From NCBI GenBank assembly GCA_018806915.1, contig JAGKQI010000034.1, forward strand, positions 868,001-932,000: a DNA stretch of 64,000 nucleotides, written 5' to 3'. Positions within the stretch are counted from its first letter, which is position 1; each line of letters starts with the position of its first letter. This stretch comes from Phytophthora colocasiae. Taxonomy: Eukaryota; Oomycota; Peronosporomycetes; Peronosporales; Peronosporaceae. The translations under genes and the position numbers were made by a program. The notes under the pieces are model-generated. The model worked only from the letters and a program-made list of their open reading frames with translations. It was not told where the DNA came from and did no database searches. Shown piece by piece: positions 40,691 to 49,912 of this stretch.

Positions 40691-43476
40691 ATGTCCGATC
40701 CGCCTTCCTCGCCCCCCTTGACGCCGAGGACGCCCTCGAGCGAGCACTCGCTCCGATCCGCCCGATCCACGGCCTCCCGCTTCTCAACTCCCGGGGTAAA
40801 CCCTGAGCTGGTCACCTTGCAAGCGAGGCTGGCCCATAGCCAACGGATGCGCGAGACCTTGAGCCGCGATCGGGACCACCTGGACGACACCGTTCGCCGG
40901 TTGCGATCCGACATGGAGGATATGGAGCGCTTCCGGGACGACCAAGCGGAGGAGATTTTGCGGCTGAACGCCGAAATCGTTCATCTGCGATCGGGAACCG
41001 GAGATGCTATCGGTGGGGACGCGATCGCCGCCTTGCAGGATCAGCGGGCCCAGCACGACGCCGAACGACGGGAGTCTGAGCAGCGACTGGCCCGGATCCA
41101 GACGCGGCTAGACTCTGCGCTCGAGGATCTCGACTTCCGGCTGGCCGAACTTCGCATAGCCGGGGAGACGGAGATTGAACTCCGGGATGAGCTTCAGGAT
41201 CGCGAACGGGAGCTCGCCGCCGTGCGTCATGACCTGACCCTCACTCAGCGTAGCCTTGAGCGCTGGCAGAGGAACGATTCCTCCCAAGGCCCACAAGCGG
41301 CTATGGCCATGCCTGCTGATCAGACTCGCCCGACGGCAGAGGAAGCTCGGTTAAGGTTGGAGTTAACGCGGACCCAAGCGGAGTTGCTCGCCGCTCGAGC
41401 CGAAGTCGCGTATCTGGAACGCGAGGCAGAGGATCACCAGGTTGAACTGGCTCGGGCACACCTCGCCTTGGAGGACGTATCCGCCCCGGATTCTCGCGCT
41501 CCGCCTCTGGGTGCAACCGCCGATGCCGCCGCCGTATCCAGCCTGGAGCAAGATCTGGCAGACGCCTTGGGAAATCTGGAAATAATCCAGCACGATCGGG
41601 ACCAGCTCTCCGTCCAGCATCGTGCCGCCATTGCCGAGCGGGATCAGGCCGTCGCAGACCTGGATCAGGCCCGCCTCGACCGGGATCAGGCAATGCAAGA
41701 TCTCAATCGAGTAACGGCAGACCGTGATCGAATCCAGGTCGACCTGGACGATGCCACCCAAGATCGTTTGTCTGCCCTCGCAGACCTTGACGTGGCTCGT
41801 TCCGCCCGGGATGCGGCGACACAGGAACTCGACCAACTCCAGCGACAGAACGCGGAGCTTCGACAGGCTCACCAAGAGCTGGACGCTGATTATGCCGAAG
41901 CCGAGCAACAGCTGCACCACGCCGAGGATTCCTCTGCTCGGTTGTCCTCGTGGATCGCGGATCGACGGGCGGCTCGTGCCACCAAAAGATCTCGAAGCGC
42001 CTCCGCTTCCCCGGCCGTTCCTCCTTCCTCACGCAAGCGTCCGGCTCGGAGCACCTCAGCTCCCCGTGATCTAAAACCTGCAGCTACCGAAGCTCCCGGG
42101 TCAACCCAGCCTGTCACACCCACGGTGGTCCCGACCCCGGCAGGATCAACGGCGAGTCCGCTGGATCTGTTGGCGGATCAAGCTTCTGGGCAAGCCGGAG
42201 GAGAGAAACCGACACTCCAGCCCCTGATCCGACCCCAGCGCCTACGGGTCAGTCCGGATCACTTCCCGCCGAGGGTGGTTCGCCGGATGAGGACGAGGAA
42301 GACTCCGACTACGATCCCCAGCACCCATTCTCGTCGCCGTCCGAAGAGGACGGAAGTCCAGAACCCAGCAATGGAACTAGTTCTGAAGCCGAATCGGAAC
42401 GCTCCAACGAGGCGGAGGACTCCGAGGATGATGATATTTTACACATGAGCCGCCAACGATCTATCTCGACGCACCGGCGCGAGTCTGGTCAGGTTCCGAG
42501 ATCCGGACCTTCTGGCACCCGTGGATCGGGGTCTCCGGACGGCTCAAGCCCATCTCCAGATGGATCAGGCCCGCCGTCTCCAGGATCACCTCCGGGTTCC
42601 CCGTCACCGCCGCCACCTCCTTCCGGCGGTTCCTCGCCCCCCGGGCTCCGACCACCCCTGTTCCCGGTCGCCTCTTTCATTCCAGGGTACGATCGGCAGC
42701 GTACCTTCGCGGCTGCTGACATCGTGCCGTGGGATCCGCAGGTGATCGGGCAGTATTCGATCGTGGGTCTGATCGCCAGTTCTCTGGGCAAACGGTTGTT
42801 GATCCCTTCGGGTTGGCTGTTCCTTCCCAGATACAGGCTGGGCCTGCACCGACCCCCCGCACCGAATACCTCCACGAGTTGATCACGGGCGTGAACGTGC
42901 TTGATCTGCTGGCTCTGGAGCCGTGGAACGACTTCGCGAACCCGGGTCCCCTTACGTTCGACCTCGATCTGCATGAGAGGGAGGGAACACTCGCGGCCGT
43001 GGCCGCCACCTATCGCGTTCTGGAGGAACGGCACCGTCAAGCATTTTGGGAGGCCACCCACAACTTCGAGATCACCTCTGCCATGCAGGATGCGGATCTT
43101 GAACTGCAGCGGTATTACGTTGCTCGCAAGGCCCGGCGGAGTCGGGCTGGGTCTGCTTGGCGCCAATTCCTCGCCTCCTTCCCCATAATGCGCAATCAGT
43201 GGTTCGATCTCGACATCCTGCTGGATCCGTTCTTCCTTCACCTCCCATTCCGTCGGTGGATGTGGTTCGTTGGTATCCCGGCGTGGTCTCTCGGCGTGCC
43301 AACCTGGCGGATCCCAACGCGAACGTCCCAGAGCCGGCGAACCTGATCGAGGCTCTGGAGGAGTGTGACGAGGCGGATCCGTGGCGTAACCAGTATCGGC
43401 AAGACCCGGTCAACCATCCCGCTACCAGGATTCCCGACTTATCGGCAAGTTCAATCCTCCTCCCGCTTCTCCGTAA
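40691..43476 (+). CDS. G1a antisense ORF (coiled coil, Pro-rich linker, unknown domain)
   Basis: Starts at ATG 40691 (MSDPPSSPPLTPRTPS), about 100 bp inside the 3' LTR, on the strand opposite to gag-pol. Residues about 45-430 are a near-continuous coiled coil (LSRDRDHLDDTVRRLRSDME and many Arg/Asp heptads), followed by a basic Ser/Pro-rich part (KRSRSASASPAVPPSSRKRP), an acidic Ser-rich part, a Gly/Pro/Ser linker and the conserved C-terminal domain (PVASFIPGYDRQRTFAAADI, FEITSAMQDADLELQRYY, LEECDEADPWRNQYRQD). One-base differences from the other copies break the frame near 42200, 42830 and 43250, mostly in C or G runs. Position recalls antisense ORFs near the 3' LTR in some plant Tat-lineage elements; homology to those is not claimed. 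Confidence 0.65.
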
Positions 43477-43821
43477 ATCGTGCCACTTCGATCACCTGCT
43501 CGAGGCTTCCCCCCGAGCCCGGATTCGGAACCCCATCCAGGGCCGTTCTGCATTCTTCCATCTCCATTCGTAACTCCCATAATCTCCACTCGTAATTCTC
43601 GTATTCTCCATTCCCACAGTCATTCCATCGTACTCCATCATTTTGAGAATGTGATCCCCTTTCATCTCCATCTCGACATCCCGGATCACCATCTTCCAGC
43701 GTCAAATTCCCTACGTACATGCACATACACAAATGTAAAACTCTCGCTCTGATCTGGATTCTCCTCCACATCAGCTTCCTCGATCACGGCGAGGCAACCC
43801 TGTCACCTCGCCTGACTCTCC
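43477..43821. other. Convergent 3' region between antisense ORF and pol of G1a
   Basis: No ORF of interest. Pyrimidine-rich, with imperfect CTCCATTCGTAATTCTC-like repeats; probably holds the 3' ends of both transcripts. Confidence 0.45.
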
Positions 43822-46800
43822 TTACACCTCTTCATGTGACTGCATCACGCCGAATCGGTTCCGATTAGCGTGGTCACGTAGGAACGCGCTCAGTATGGCC
43901 CCACAGTTAAGATCAGCTTCGTCGACCCACGTTGGCTCATCATAACCGACCCAGTGCACTAGAAATTCGCGATAGATCCGGCCGTAGCGAGTTCGTTTCC
44001 CACTTCGCATGTCCGAGATCCGTTCAACTTCGTACTCATCGGTATCCAGATCCGGGACCCAACTGTCTTCCGGAAGGAGGATCTCATCGAAATCGAGCCG
44101 ATCTGCTTCATCCACCGTCAACTCGATCCGCGGTCGATCCGGGAAATTCCGTACCAGCTTTAGCTTAGAAACATGGACCACTGGGAAGATATGGTAATCA
44201 GATCCCGCGATCTCCAGCTTGATCGTGAATTCATTGAGCTTCTCGGCAACACGGAACGGGCCGTGCCAGAGGTGAGCGAGTTTACGTGCATACCCTTCCT
44301 TCACACGATCTAGGTATAGCCAAACACGTGATCCAGCTTCGATCTGATGCGGATCGACGTCCTCATTGTGTCGATCAGCTCGGTCCGCAATCGCCTCTCG
44401 CAGCCTAGCGTTGACCTGTTCTCTCGACTGCTGGTAGTATCTCTGAACGCGATATCTCCATCGTCTTGGATCGCGGTCATGGCGCCTGGTCGACCCGATC
44501 GGGATCGTTGCTTCCAACGTCGATCTTGGGTCCCATCCGTGTACCAAATAGTGAGGGGTATCTCCCCGGACCCGATCGTGAGCCGTGTTAATGGCGAAAG
44601 TCAATCTCTCCGCATATTCATCCCAGTCCTTTTGATCGAGATCTTGAACATACATCCTGATTGCCCTAGTGGCCGTTTGCACCATCCGTTCCGCAGTCCC
44701 ATTGGCCTGTGGTCGGTAGGCCATCGTCGCCCGTTGTCGCTGCCTCAGGATCCTATTAAACGATCTGAAGAAGTCGGACATGAAGCCCGGCTCTCGATCG
44801 TGCCTGATCATCTCGCTAGCGCCAAATCTGCGGAACACGCATTCTTCATAAGATTCCGCGACGGTCTGAGCCGATCGGGAGGAACTAGCCTTTGCGATCA
44901 CATATCCCGTGAACAGATCCACCCAGATCAGCAGTTCAGTATTGCCTTTGTTGGATCTGGGCAGAGAGGGTATGTGATCCATCGCTATGATCTGGAATGG
45001 GTATGTAGCTTGCAGATTCCCAGGTGACTCGCCCCGGATCGTGGGTCTCCCCTTTCCGGTCTCACAGTCTACACACTCGCCTACGTATCGCTGCACACTC
45101 CGATATAATCCCCTCCAGTGGAAATGATCTCGGATCCGCTGATAAGTGCGTCCGATCCCTTGATGTCCCCCTTCCAGAGTCGTATGGTAGTGGTGGAGGA
45201 CATCCTGCTGTAGCGTTTCTGGAACCACGAGTCTCATCAGGCGGTCGCGATCACCTCTTGATCTCGGCCCTGGTGGGCAATAAAACAACAGATCCTGTTC
45301 ATCTACCTCGTACTCGGAAGCGATCTTGGCGTAGGATCCAGACTCGGCTCGAGTAAGATCCGCGATCTGCCCAGCCAGGTACTTCTTTAGTCCGGCGATC
45401 CAGACCTCCTCGTCCTGGGCTCGCCTGATCCGATCCACTCGCATCTCCCGGATCAGTTCCTCTCGCAGGACGGCGGCATCGGGTCGCGCTCGGGCTGCAC
45501 CCGTGGCTACGGCCGACACTTGCACCGGTCGATCTTCAACTCGAGGGATCAACACCTCATCAAGCCGATTTAGGGTGACCAGATCACACCGATCTGCTTC
45601 ATCGTGGACCTCGATCCCACTTCCTCGCTGCAGCGCGGCACTCGCCAAGCTGTCTGCGCTCCCATTCCAGTCTCTCTTCACATGGACTAGCTCATGATCT
45701 CCCCAATTCCGCAAGTGATCTAGCACCTTCTGTTTCAGTAACGTCAATCCTGGCGCCTTGCAGTCGATCTCGCCCCGGACTTGTCGGATCACTAGGTTCG
45801 AATCGCCACAAATGACCAAACGGCGGCGTTCTAACTGTGCGATCATGCCAAGACCTAGCAAGAGCCCACGGTATTCCGCTTCATTGACAGTAAGACTCTC
45901 CGCATAGTCTGATCTAGCTTTGATCACTTTCCACCCCGGCAAACTCCACACGATCGCGCTGAAAGCGCCTCCTCCTCGTTTCACGCGTGCCGAGCCGTCG
46001 AAACTTACTACCCATAGCTCCTCGCCTGGATCTACGGTGGGAATCGGCATCTGGATCTTACGCCTTGGTTCCTTCTGTGGCGCGATCGCGATCAGGGCTT
46101 CGTCGATCTCCGATCTAGGCGTTATATTAGCTGCGATCGCCCCCAGTATCTCATCCTCTCCCTTCGTACACTTCGTGATCTCGAGTGTCCATGGGGACAG
46201 GAGAACAGACCATTGTCCCAGACGCCCTTGAAGGCCGGCAGACCTGAACAGCCAGGCAAGCGTGGAGTGTCTGGTTAGGACCTTGATCCGACGTCCCACC
46301 AACAGGGTGTAGTGTAGATCCAGGATCCGAAGTAGAGCCAACACCTCCTTTTCGGCAACATTATAGTTTAACTCGTTCGTCTTCAAGGTTCGACTGGCAA
46401 ATGCGACCGGGTGGTAGATCTGGTCGTGTTCCTGCATTAATGCGGCGGAGATCGCCCAGTCACTGGCATACACGATCACTACGGGTAACTTTGTCATGTC
46501 GAAGTGACGGAGGATCGGGGTCGACGCGATCTTGGTTTTCAAGGCTGTAAACGCCCTGTATGCTCTACCCCACCTTTCGTCGCCAGCTCTTTGGGCCAGA
46601 TTGGCTCCGACCTTGCTTGAACAGGGGGGAGGCGTCGCCCCCAAGTTAAGATCCGGCGTACTATTCCCCTTTTGAGTCAAGGTGTCGGGTGATCCATCCT
46701 GATTCGACTTAAGCGCAACGGGATCTCGATTGATCGGGTCCGTACTATCCATGATCTTTCGAAGATCTGGTCGCTTCTTCAGTTCTGCGAACTCCACTTC

Positions 46801-47676
46801 ACGTAGTTCATATAGGACCGATGCATAGATCGCGTAGTCCTCGATGAACCGACTATAGTAATTCAAACTTCCCAGGAACGATTGCATGGATCGGAGCGAC
46901 CCAGGGAATGGCAGATCCGTCAGAGACTTCAGGTCTTTCGGGTTTGCCTCCAATCCGTCGATCGACAATTTGTGTCCGAGATATTCCACCTTATCCATGC
47001 CCCAGAAGCTCTTCGCCACACTGATCGAGAGATTCCATTTATCACAGGCCTCCAATAGGTCTTCCACCCGATCGCACATTTGATCCCATGATCCAGCCGT
47101 GATCAAGATATCGTCGATGTATGATCTCCGTCCTAGAACCGACGGGCGACCAGGATCTTCCGGGATCCCTGATTCAAACACATCTGTAGAGTCTTTCGTA
47201 TTCCCTGACTGGGAGATCTTCAAAAATCCATATAGGGCGTTGTCCACAAGACGTTGATAGATCTGAGGGGCGTTCTTCAGCCCGAACGGCATGCGATTCC
47301 ACTCGAAGAGGCCGAACGGGGTGATGAAAGCTGAGATCGCGCGAGCTCGATCGGTCATTGATACGACCCAGAATCCACTCGCCATGTCTAATGAGCAGTA
47401 CCACAGAACCTTGTCAAGATCTTCTAACAGGTCATTGATCAGAGGCATTGGGTAGATCATCAGCCTCGTGAGACCGTTCACCAGCCGATAATCGATACAT
47501 AGTCGGATGTCTACACCGTTCTTCTTGATGATCACCACGATCGGCGATGCCCATGGCGAGGTCGATGGCCGGATAATCTTGGCAGCTAGGAGGCCTTTGA
47601 TGAGATCCGATACTTTCTCGCGGAACTGTGGCGCCACCTTTCGGACTCGTTGTGCGATCGGTTTTGCATCACCCAC
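43822..47676 (-). CDS. G1a Pol: RT, two RNase H domains, integrase, chromodomain
   Basis: An uninterrupted 1284-residue ORF. RT: PWASPIVVIIKKNGVDIRLC, FEWNRMPFGLKNAPQIYQRL, an insertion of about 30 residues, then catalytic RRSYIDDILITAG. RNase H 1 (Ty3 type): VVIVYASDWAISAALMQEHD, LNYNVAEKEVLALLRIL. RNase H 2 (archaeal-like): LWVVSFDGSARVKRGGGAFS, VNEAEYRGLLLGLGMIAQLE, ICGDSNLVIRQVRGEIDCKA, HVKRDWNGSADSLASAALQ. Integrase: HHYHTTLEGGHQGIGRTY, CVDCETGKG; catalytic D, D, E in IAMDHIPSLP, MIRHDREPGFMSDFF, NGTAERMVQTATRAIR. GPF module: LWHGPFRVAEKLNEFTIKL. Chromodomain near the end: RIYREFLVHWVGYDEPTWVD. All catalytic residues are present. Dual RNase H is known from plant Tat and some oomycete Gypsy elements. 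Confidence 0.92.
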   Translation of the reverse strand: MGDAKPIAQRVRKVAPQFREKVSDLIKGLLAAKIIRPSTSPWASPIVVIIKKNGVDIRLCIDYRLVNGLTRLMIYPMPLINDLLEDLDKVLWYCSLDMASGFWVVSMTDRARAISAFITPFGLFEWNRMPFGLKNAPQIYQRLVDNALYGFLKISQSGNTKDSTDVFESGIPEDPGRPSVLGRRSYIDDILITAGSWDQMCDRVEDLLEACDKWNLSISVAKSFWGMDKVEYLGHKLSIDGLEANPKDLKSLTDLPFPGSLRSMQSFLGSLNYYSRFIEDYAIYASVLYELREVEFAELKKRPDLRKIMDSTDPINRDPVALKSNQDGSPDTLTQKGNSTPDLNLGATPPPCSSKVGANLAQRAGDERWGRAYRAFTALKTKIASTPILRHFDMTKLPVVIVYASDWAISAALMQEHDQIYHPVAFASRTLKTNELNYNVAEKEVLALLRILDLHYTLLVGRRIKVLTRHSTLAWLFRSAGLQGRLGQWSVLLSPWTLEITKCTKGEDEILGAIAANITPRSEIDEALIAIAPQKEPRRKIQMPIPTVDPGEELWVVSFDGSARVKRGGGAFSAIVWSLPGWKVIKARSDYAESLTVNEAEYRGLLLGLGMIAQLERRRLVICGDSNLVIRQVRGEIDCKAPGLTLLKQKVLDHLRNWGDHELVHVKRDWNGSADSLASAALQRGSGIEVHDEADRCDLVTLNRLDEVLIPRVEDRPVQVSAVATGAARARPDAAVLREELIREMRVDRIRRAQDEEVWIAGLKKYLAGQIADLTRAESGSYAKIASEYEVDEQDLLFYCPPGPRSRGDRDRLMRLVVPETLQQDVLHHYHTTLEGGHQGIGRTYQRIRDHFHWRGLYRSVQRYVGECVDCETGKGRPTIRGESPGNLQATYPFQIIAMDHIPSLPRSNKGNTELLIWVDLFTGYVIAKASSSRSAQTVAESYEECVFRRFGASEMIRHDREPGFMSDFFRSFNRILRQRQRATMAYRPQANGTAERMVQTATRAIRMYVQDLDQKDWDEYAERLTFAINTAHDRVRGDTPHYLVHGWDPRSTLEATIPIGSTRRHDRDPRRWRYRVQRYYQQSREQVNARLREAIADRADRHNEDVDPHQIEAGSRVWLYLDRVKEGYARKLAHLWHGPFRVAEKLNEFTIKLEIAGSDYHIFPVVHVSKLKLVRNFPDRPRIELTVDEADRLDFDEILLPEDSWVPDLDTDEYEVERISDMRSGKRTRYGRIYREFLVHWVGYDEPTWVDEADLNCGAILSAFLRDHANRNRFGVMQSHEEV

Positions 47677-48565
47677 GTCGATATCGCATATAACACCCTT
47701 TGGCCGCTGTAGGAAGTGCGTTTCCCTTTCCGATCAGGAGATGTCGCTTCTTCCAAATAATCTGTCGAAGTTTCTCGATCTCCTCCGGGGTAGCCGATCC
47801 CGGATTTCCTACTTGCAGATCTTCGATCTTGACTTCTTCAGTGGTGGAGATCTGGATTTCTGGTACTACTGCGAGATTATCGGCTAGATCTTCGGCCGAA
47901 AAATCGCCACTTTCGTGTAAGTGGGTCTGATCGGCGTTCTCGATTCCTTCCGGAGATGTCGGATCGGGTTCATCCGTTGATTGATCACGCAGCCTATCGT
48001 CCTTGGCTGTCAAGATCGGGGTGTCTTTAACCATGGGGACGGCATCGGCGTCGGATACATGCTGGATCTCGATTTGAAAATCTGGTTTTTCTGTTTTTAC
48101 CTCGATTTCCTTTTCACATGTCCGATCTGTCCGACCTGGGGCCTGATCTGGCAAGCTCTCATTCGTCTCAGTCTCACCATTCGTCTCAGTCTCACCGCCC
48201 CCAGCTTCGCCACTCAGGGTCTTGTCGGAACTGATCGTGATCGGTGGGGTATCCATGGGATCCGGTTGGGGATCGATGAATGCGACCTTGACTTCGGCCG
48301 TATCGGTCGGTGATCGCGGTTCCAATGTCGATATTGGTGCAGGGTCAGGATCGGTCTTGATTGCCCCACCTCGACGGAGTATAGATCGCGGCGTAACGTA
48401 GGTCGGCCGTTCGACCGACGGTAAGGGGATCTTTACGGTTTCCTGAGGTTCCGGTCTTGCGTCCACTGTCGCTTCTAGAGCTAGATTCTGCCACTCCATG
48501 TAACGCCGGGACCCGACCGACACAAACCCGGGGTAGCGAGGAACTTTTTCTTGATCAAGTACCAT
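47669..48565 (-). CDS. G1a Pol linker between protease and RT
   Basis: A 298-residue ORF in another frame than its neighbours. It begins MEWQNLALEATVDARPEPQE-like after a short head and is rich in Pro, Thr, Glu and Asp (SPTDTAEVKVAFIDPQPDPM). Its end (IEKLRQIIWKKRHLLIGKGN) is the conserved lead-in to RT seen in Gypsy Pol, and the RT frame is reached by one base shift near 47690. It is thus a Pol segment isolated by frame changes, not a gene. Confidence 0.7.
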   Translation of the reverse strand: MVLDQEKVPRYPGFVSVGSRRYMEWQNLALEATVDARPEPQETVKIPLPSVERPTYVTPRSILRRGGAIKTDPDPAPISTLEPRSPTDTAEVKVAFIDPQPDPMDTPPITISSDKTLSGEAGGGETETNGETETNESLPDQAPGRTDRTCEKEIEVKTEKPDFQIEIQHVSDADAVPMVKDTPILTAKDDRLRDQSTDEPDPTSPEGIENADQTHLHESGDFSAEDLADNLAVVPEIQISTTEEVKIEDLQVGNPGSATPEEIEKLRQIIWKKRHLLIGKGNALPTAAKGCYMRYRRG

Positions 48566-49532
48566 CCCGACATGTAATCTGTGATCCAGTCGTAAAATCT
48601 TCCTCGCTCAAATTCGTGATCACTAAGTACCGAGTTCGGCCGGGTCCATTTACCACGGTGGGTACCCATCGGTCGCCTCTGGTCACCCATAATTTCTCCG
48701 TCGCCGATAATTTCACTCTCGATGCGGTCTCTTCAGATCCCCCAACTGGGATATGTAGATCTTCCTCCAATTTCACTGATCTCACCTTCTCCCCGTATAA
48801 TCTTTTGCGACCACTAAGTGGTATCCCCACTTCATTAGGTAAGCACATCGATCCCTCTGCCAGATCCATCCGGACCCCAGCCGGGATCATGAAATCCATA
48901 CCCAGGATCGCATCTTGTCCGGATAGATCTCCGATCCAAATATCGAAAAAGTAGACCAAATATCCCGCAAGTGTGATCTTGATCCTCGTTCTTCCCTCGG
49001 TTGTGTACACATTATCGCCGATCCCAACACACTCCTGTCTCTGACTAGTGTCAAAGTGGCACCCAACCTTACGAGCAAAGGTGGTATCCAAGATGGATAC
49101 CTCGGCGCCAGTGTCCAGGAGCAAGATCGCTCTTTCCTGATTGATCTTGCCTGAGATCTTGGCTTGGCGGAACCATTTTCCTGGTGCGTGGTATTTCCAA
49201 TATCCCCTGGATTCTCCTTCCTTGAGATCCAAAGCCACTTCCGCACCAGATCGCGAGAACTCATCGATCCGGGGAAGACTCGCGATCTTAGCAGTATACG
49301 AATGCAACTTACATGTATTACCGCGCAGATCCGAATTCTCCCTATCTTGATCTCTCGATTTCTTGTTCACATATGCATAGATGCAGTACTCAGAACGTTC
49401 GGCTCGTACCGGTTTCCAAACCGGCGAGCGTCCTAGTTTAACATCTTTTCCACCTTCTCGGGGAACAATCCGGCATGTCGGGTCGGGTCGTACCACTTGC
49501 GGATCTGGTTGTAGAATTCTTCCATGGGGCAT
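48555..49532 (-). CDS. G1a aspartic protease
   Basis: A retropepsin with catalytic ILLLDTGAEVSILDTTFARK and the flap/second-strand block GQDAILGMDFMIPAGVRMDL, which cleaves Gag and Pol. The upstream part (SEYCIYAYVNKKSRDQDREN) links to the zinc-knuckle ORF, with a one-base frame change near 49450. Confidence 0.85.
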   Translation of the reverse strand: MPHGRILQPDPQVVRPDPTCRIVPREGGKDVKLGRSPVWKPVRAERSEYCIYAYVNKKSRDQDRENSDLRGNTCKLHSYTAKIASLPRIDEFSRSGAEVALDLKEGESRGYWKYHAPGKWFRQAKISGKINQERAILLLDTGAEVSILDTTFARKVGCHFDTSQRQECVGIGDNVYTTEGRTRIKITLAGYLVYFFDIWIGDLSGQDAILGMDFMIPAGVRMDLAEGSMCLPNEVGIPLSGRKRLYGEKVRSVKLEEDLHIPVGGSEETASRVKLSATEKLWVTRGDRWVPTVVNGPGRTRYLVITNLSEEDFTTGSQITCRDGT

Positions 49533-49912
49533 TCTCCAGCTTCATGGATCTCCCCACAACCACGGCAGGTATACAGACAGCGATCTGTTGGGTGACCTCT
49601 CTTCCCGCACTTTTCGCAGGTTAGACGTCTCCAGCAGTCCAGATCCGTATGCTTCCGCGATCCACAGTGTGAACAGCGACCTCGATCGTGGTCCGACGTA
49701 CCCCTGCGATCCGCGATCCGGCCTCGATCTTGCGTGTTCACCTGCGATCGCGACTGATCCTGTTGGTGGGGGACGCCCCCAGTACCGATCTGCTTGTCTT
49801 CCGACGCAGCAAGATATATTCTCCGGAGATCGCCTTCAGAATCGGACCCGTCCGATCCGGATATTTCCTCCGATTCCGAGCTCGGATCCTGGGTTTGGAT
49901 CGCCCGTACCAC
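49433..49912 (-). CDS. G1a Gag C-terminus with zinc knuckles
   Basis: A Ser/Asp/Glu-rich head followed by Cys/His knuckles: CSHCGSRKHTDLDCW, CEKCGKRGHPTDRC and a third variant CRGCGEIHEAGEC. These bind nucleic acid during packaging. A one-base change near 49915 separates it from the capsid ORF upstream. Confidence 0.85.
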   Translation of the reverse strand: MVRAIQTQDPSSESEEISGSDGSDSEGDLRRIYLAASEDKQIGTGGVPHQQDQSRSQVNTQDRGRIADRRGTSDHDRGRCSHCGSRKHTDLDCWRRLTCEKCGKRGHPTDRCLYTCRGCGEIHEAGECPMEEFYNQIRKWYDPTRHAGLFPEKVEKMLN

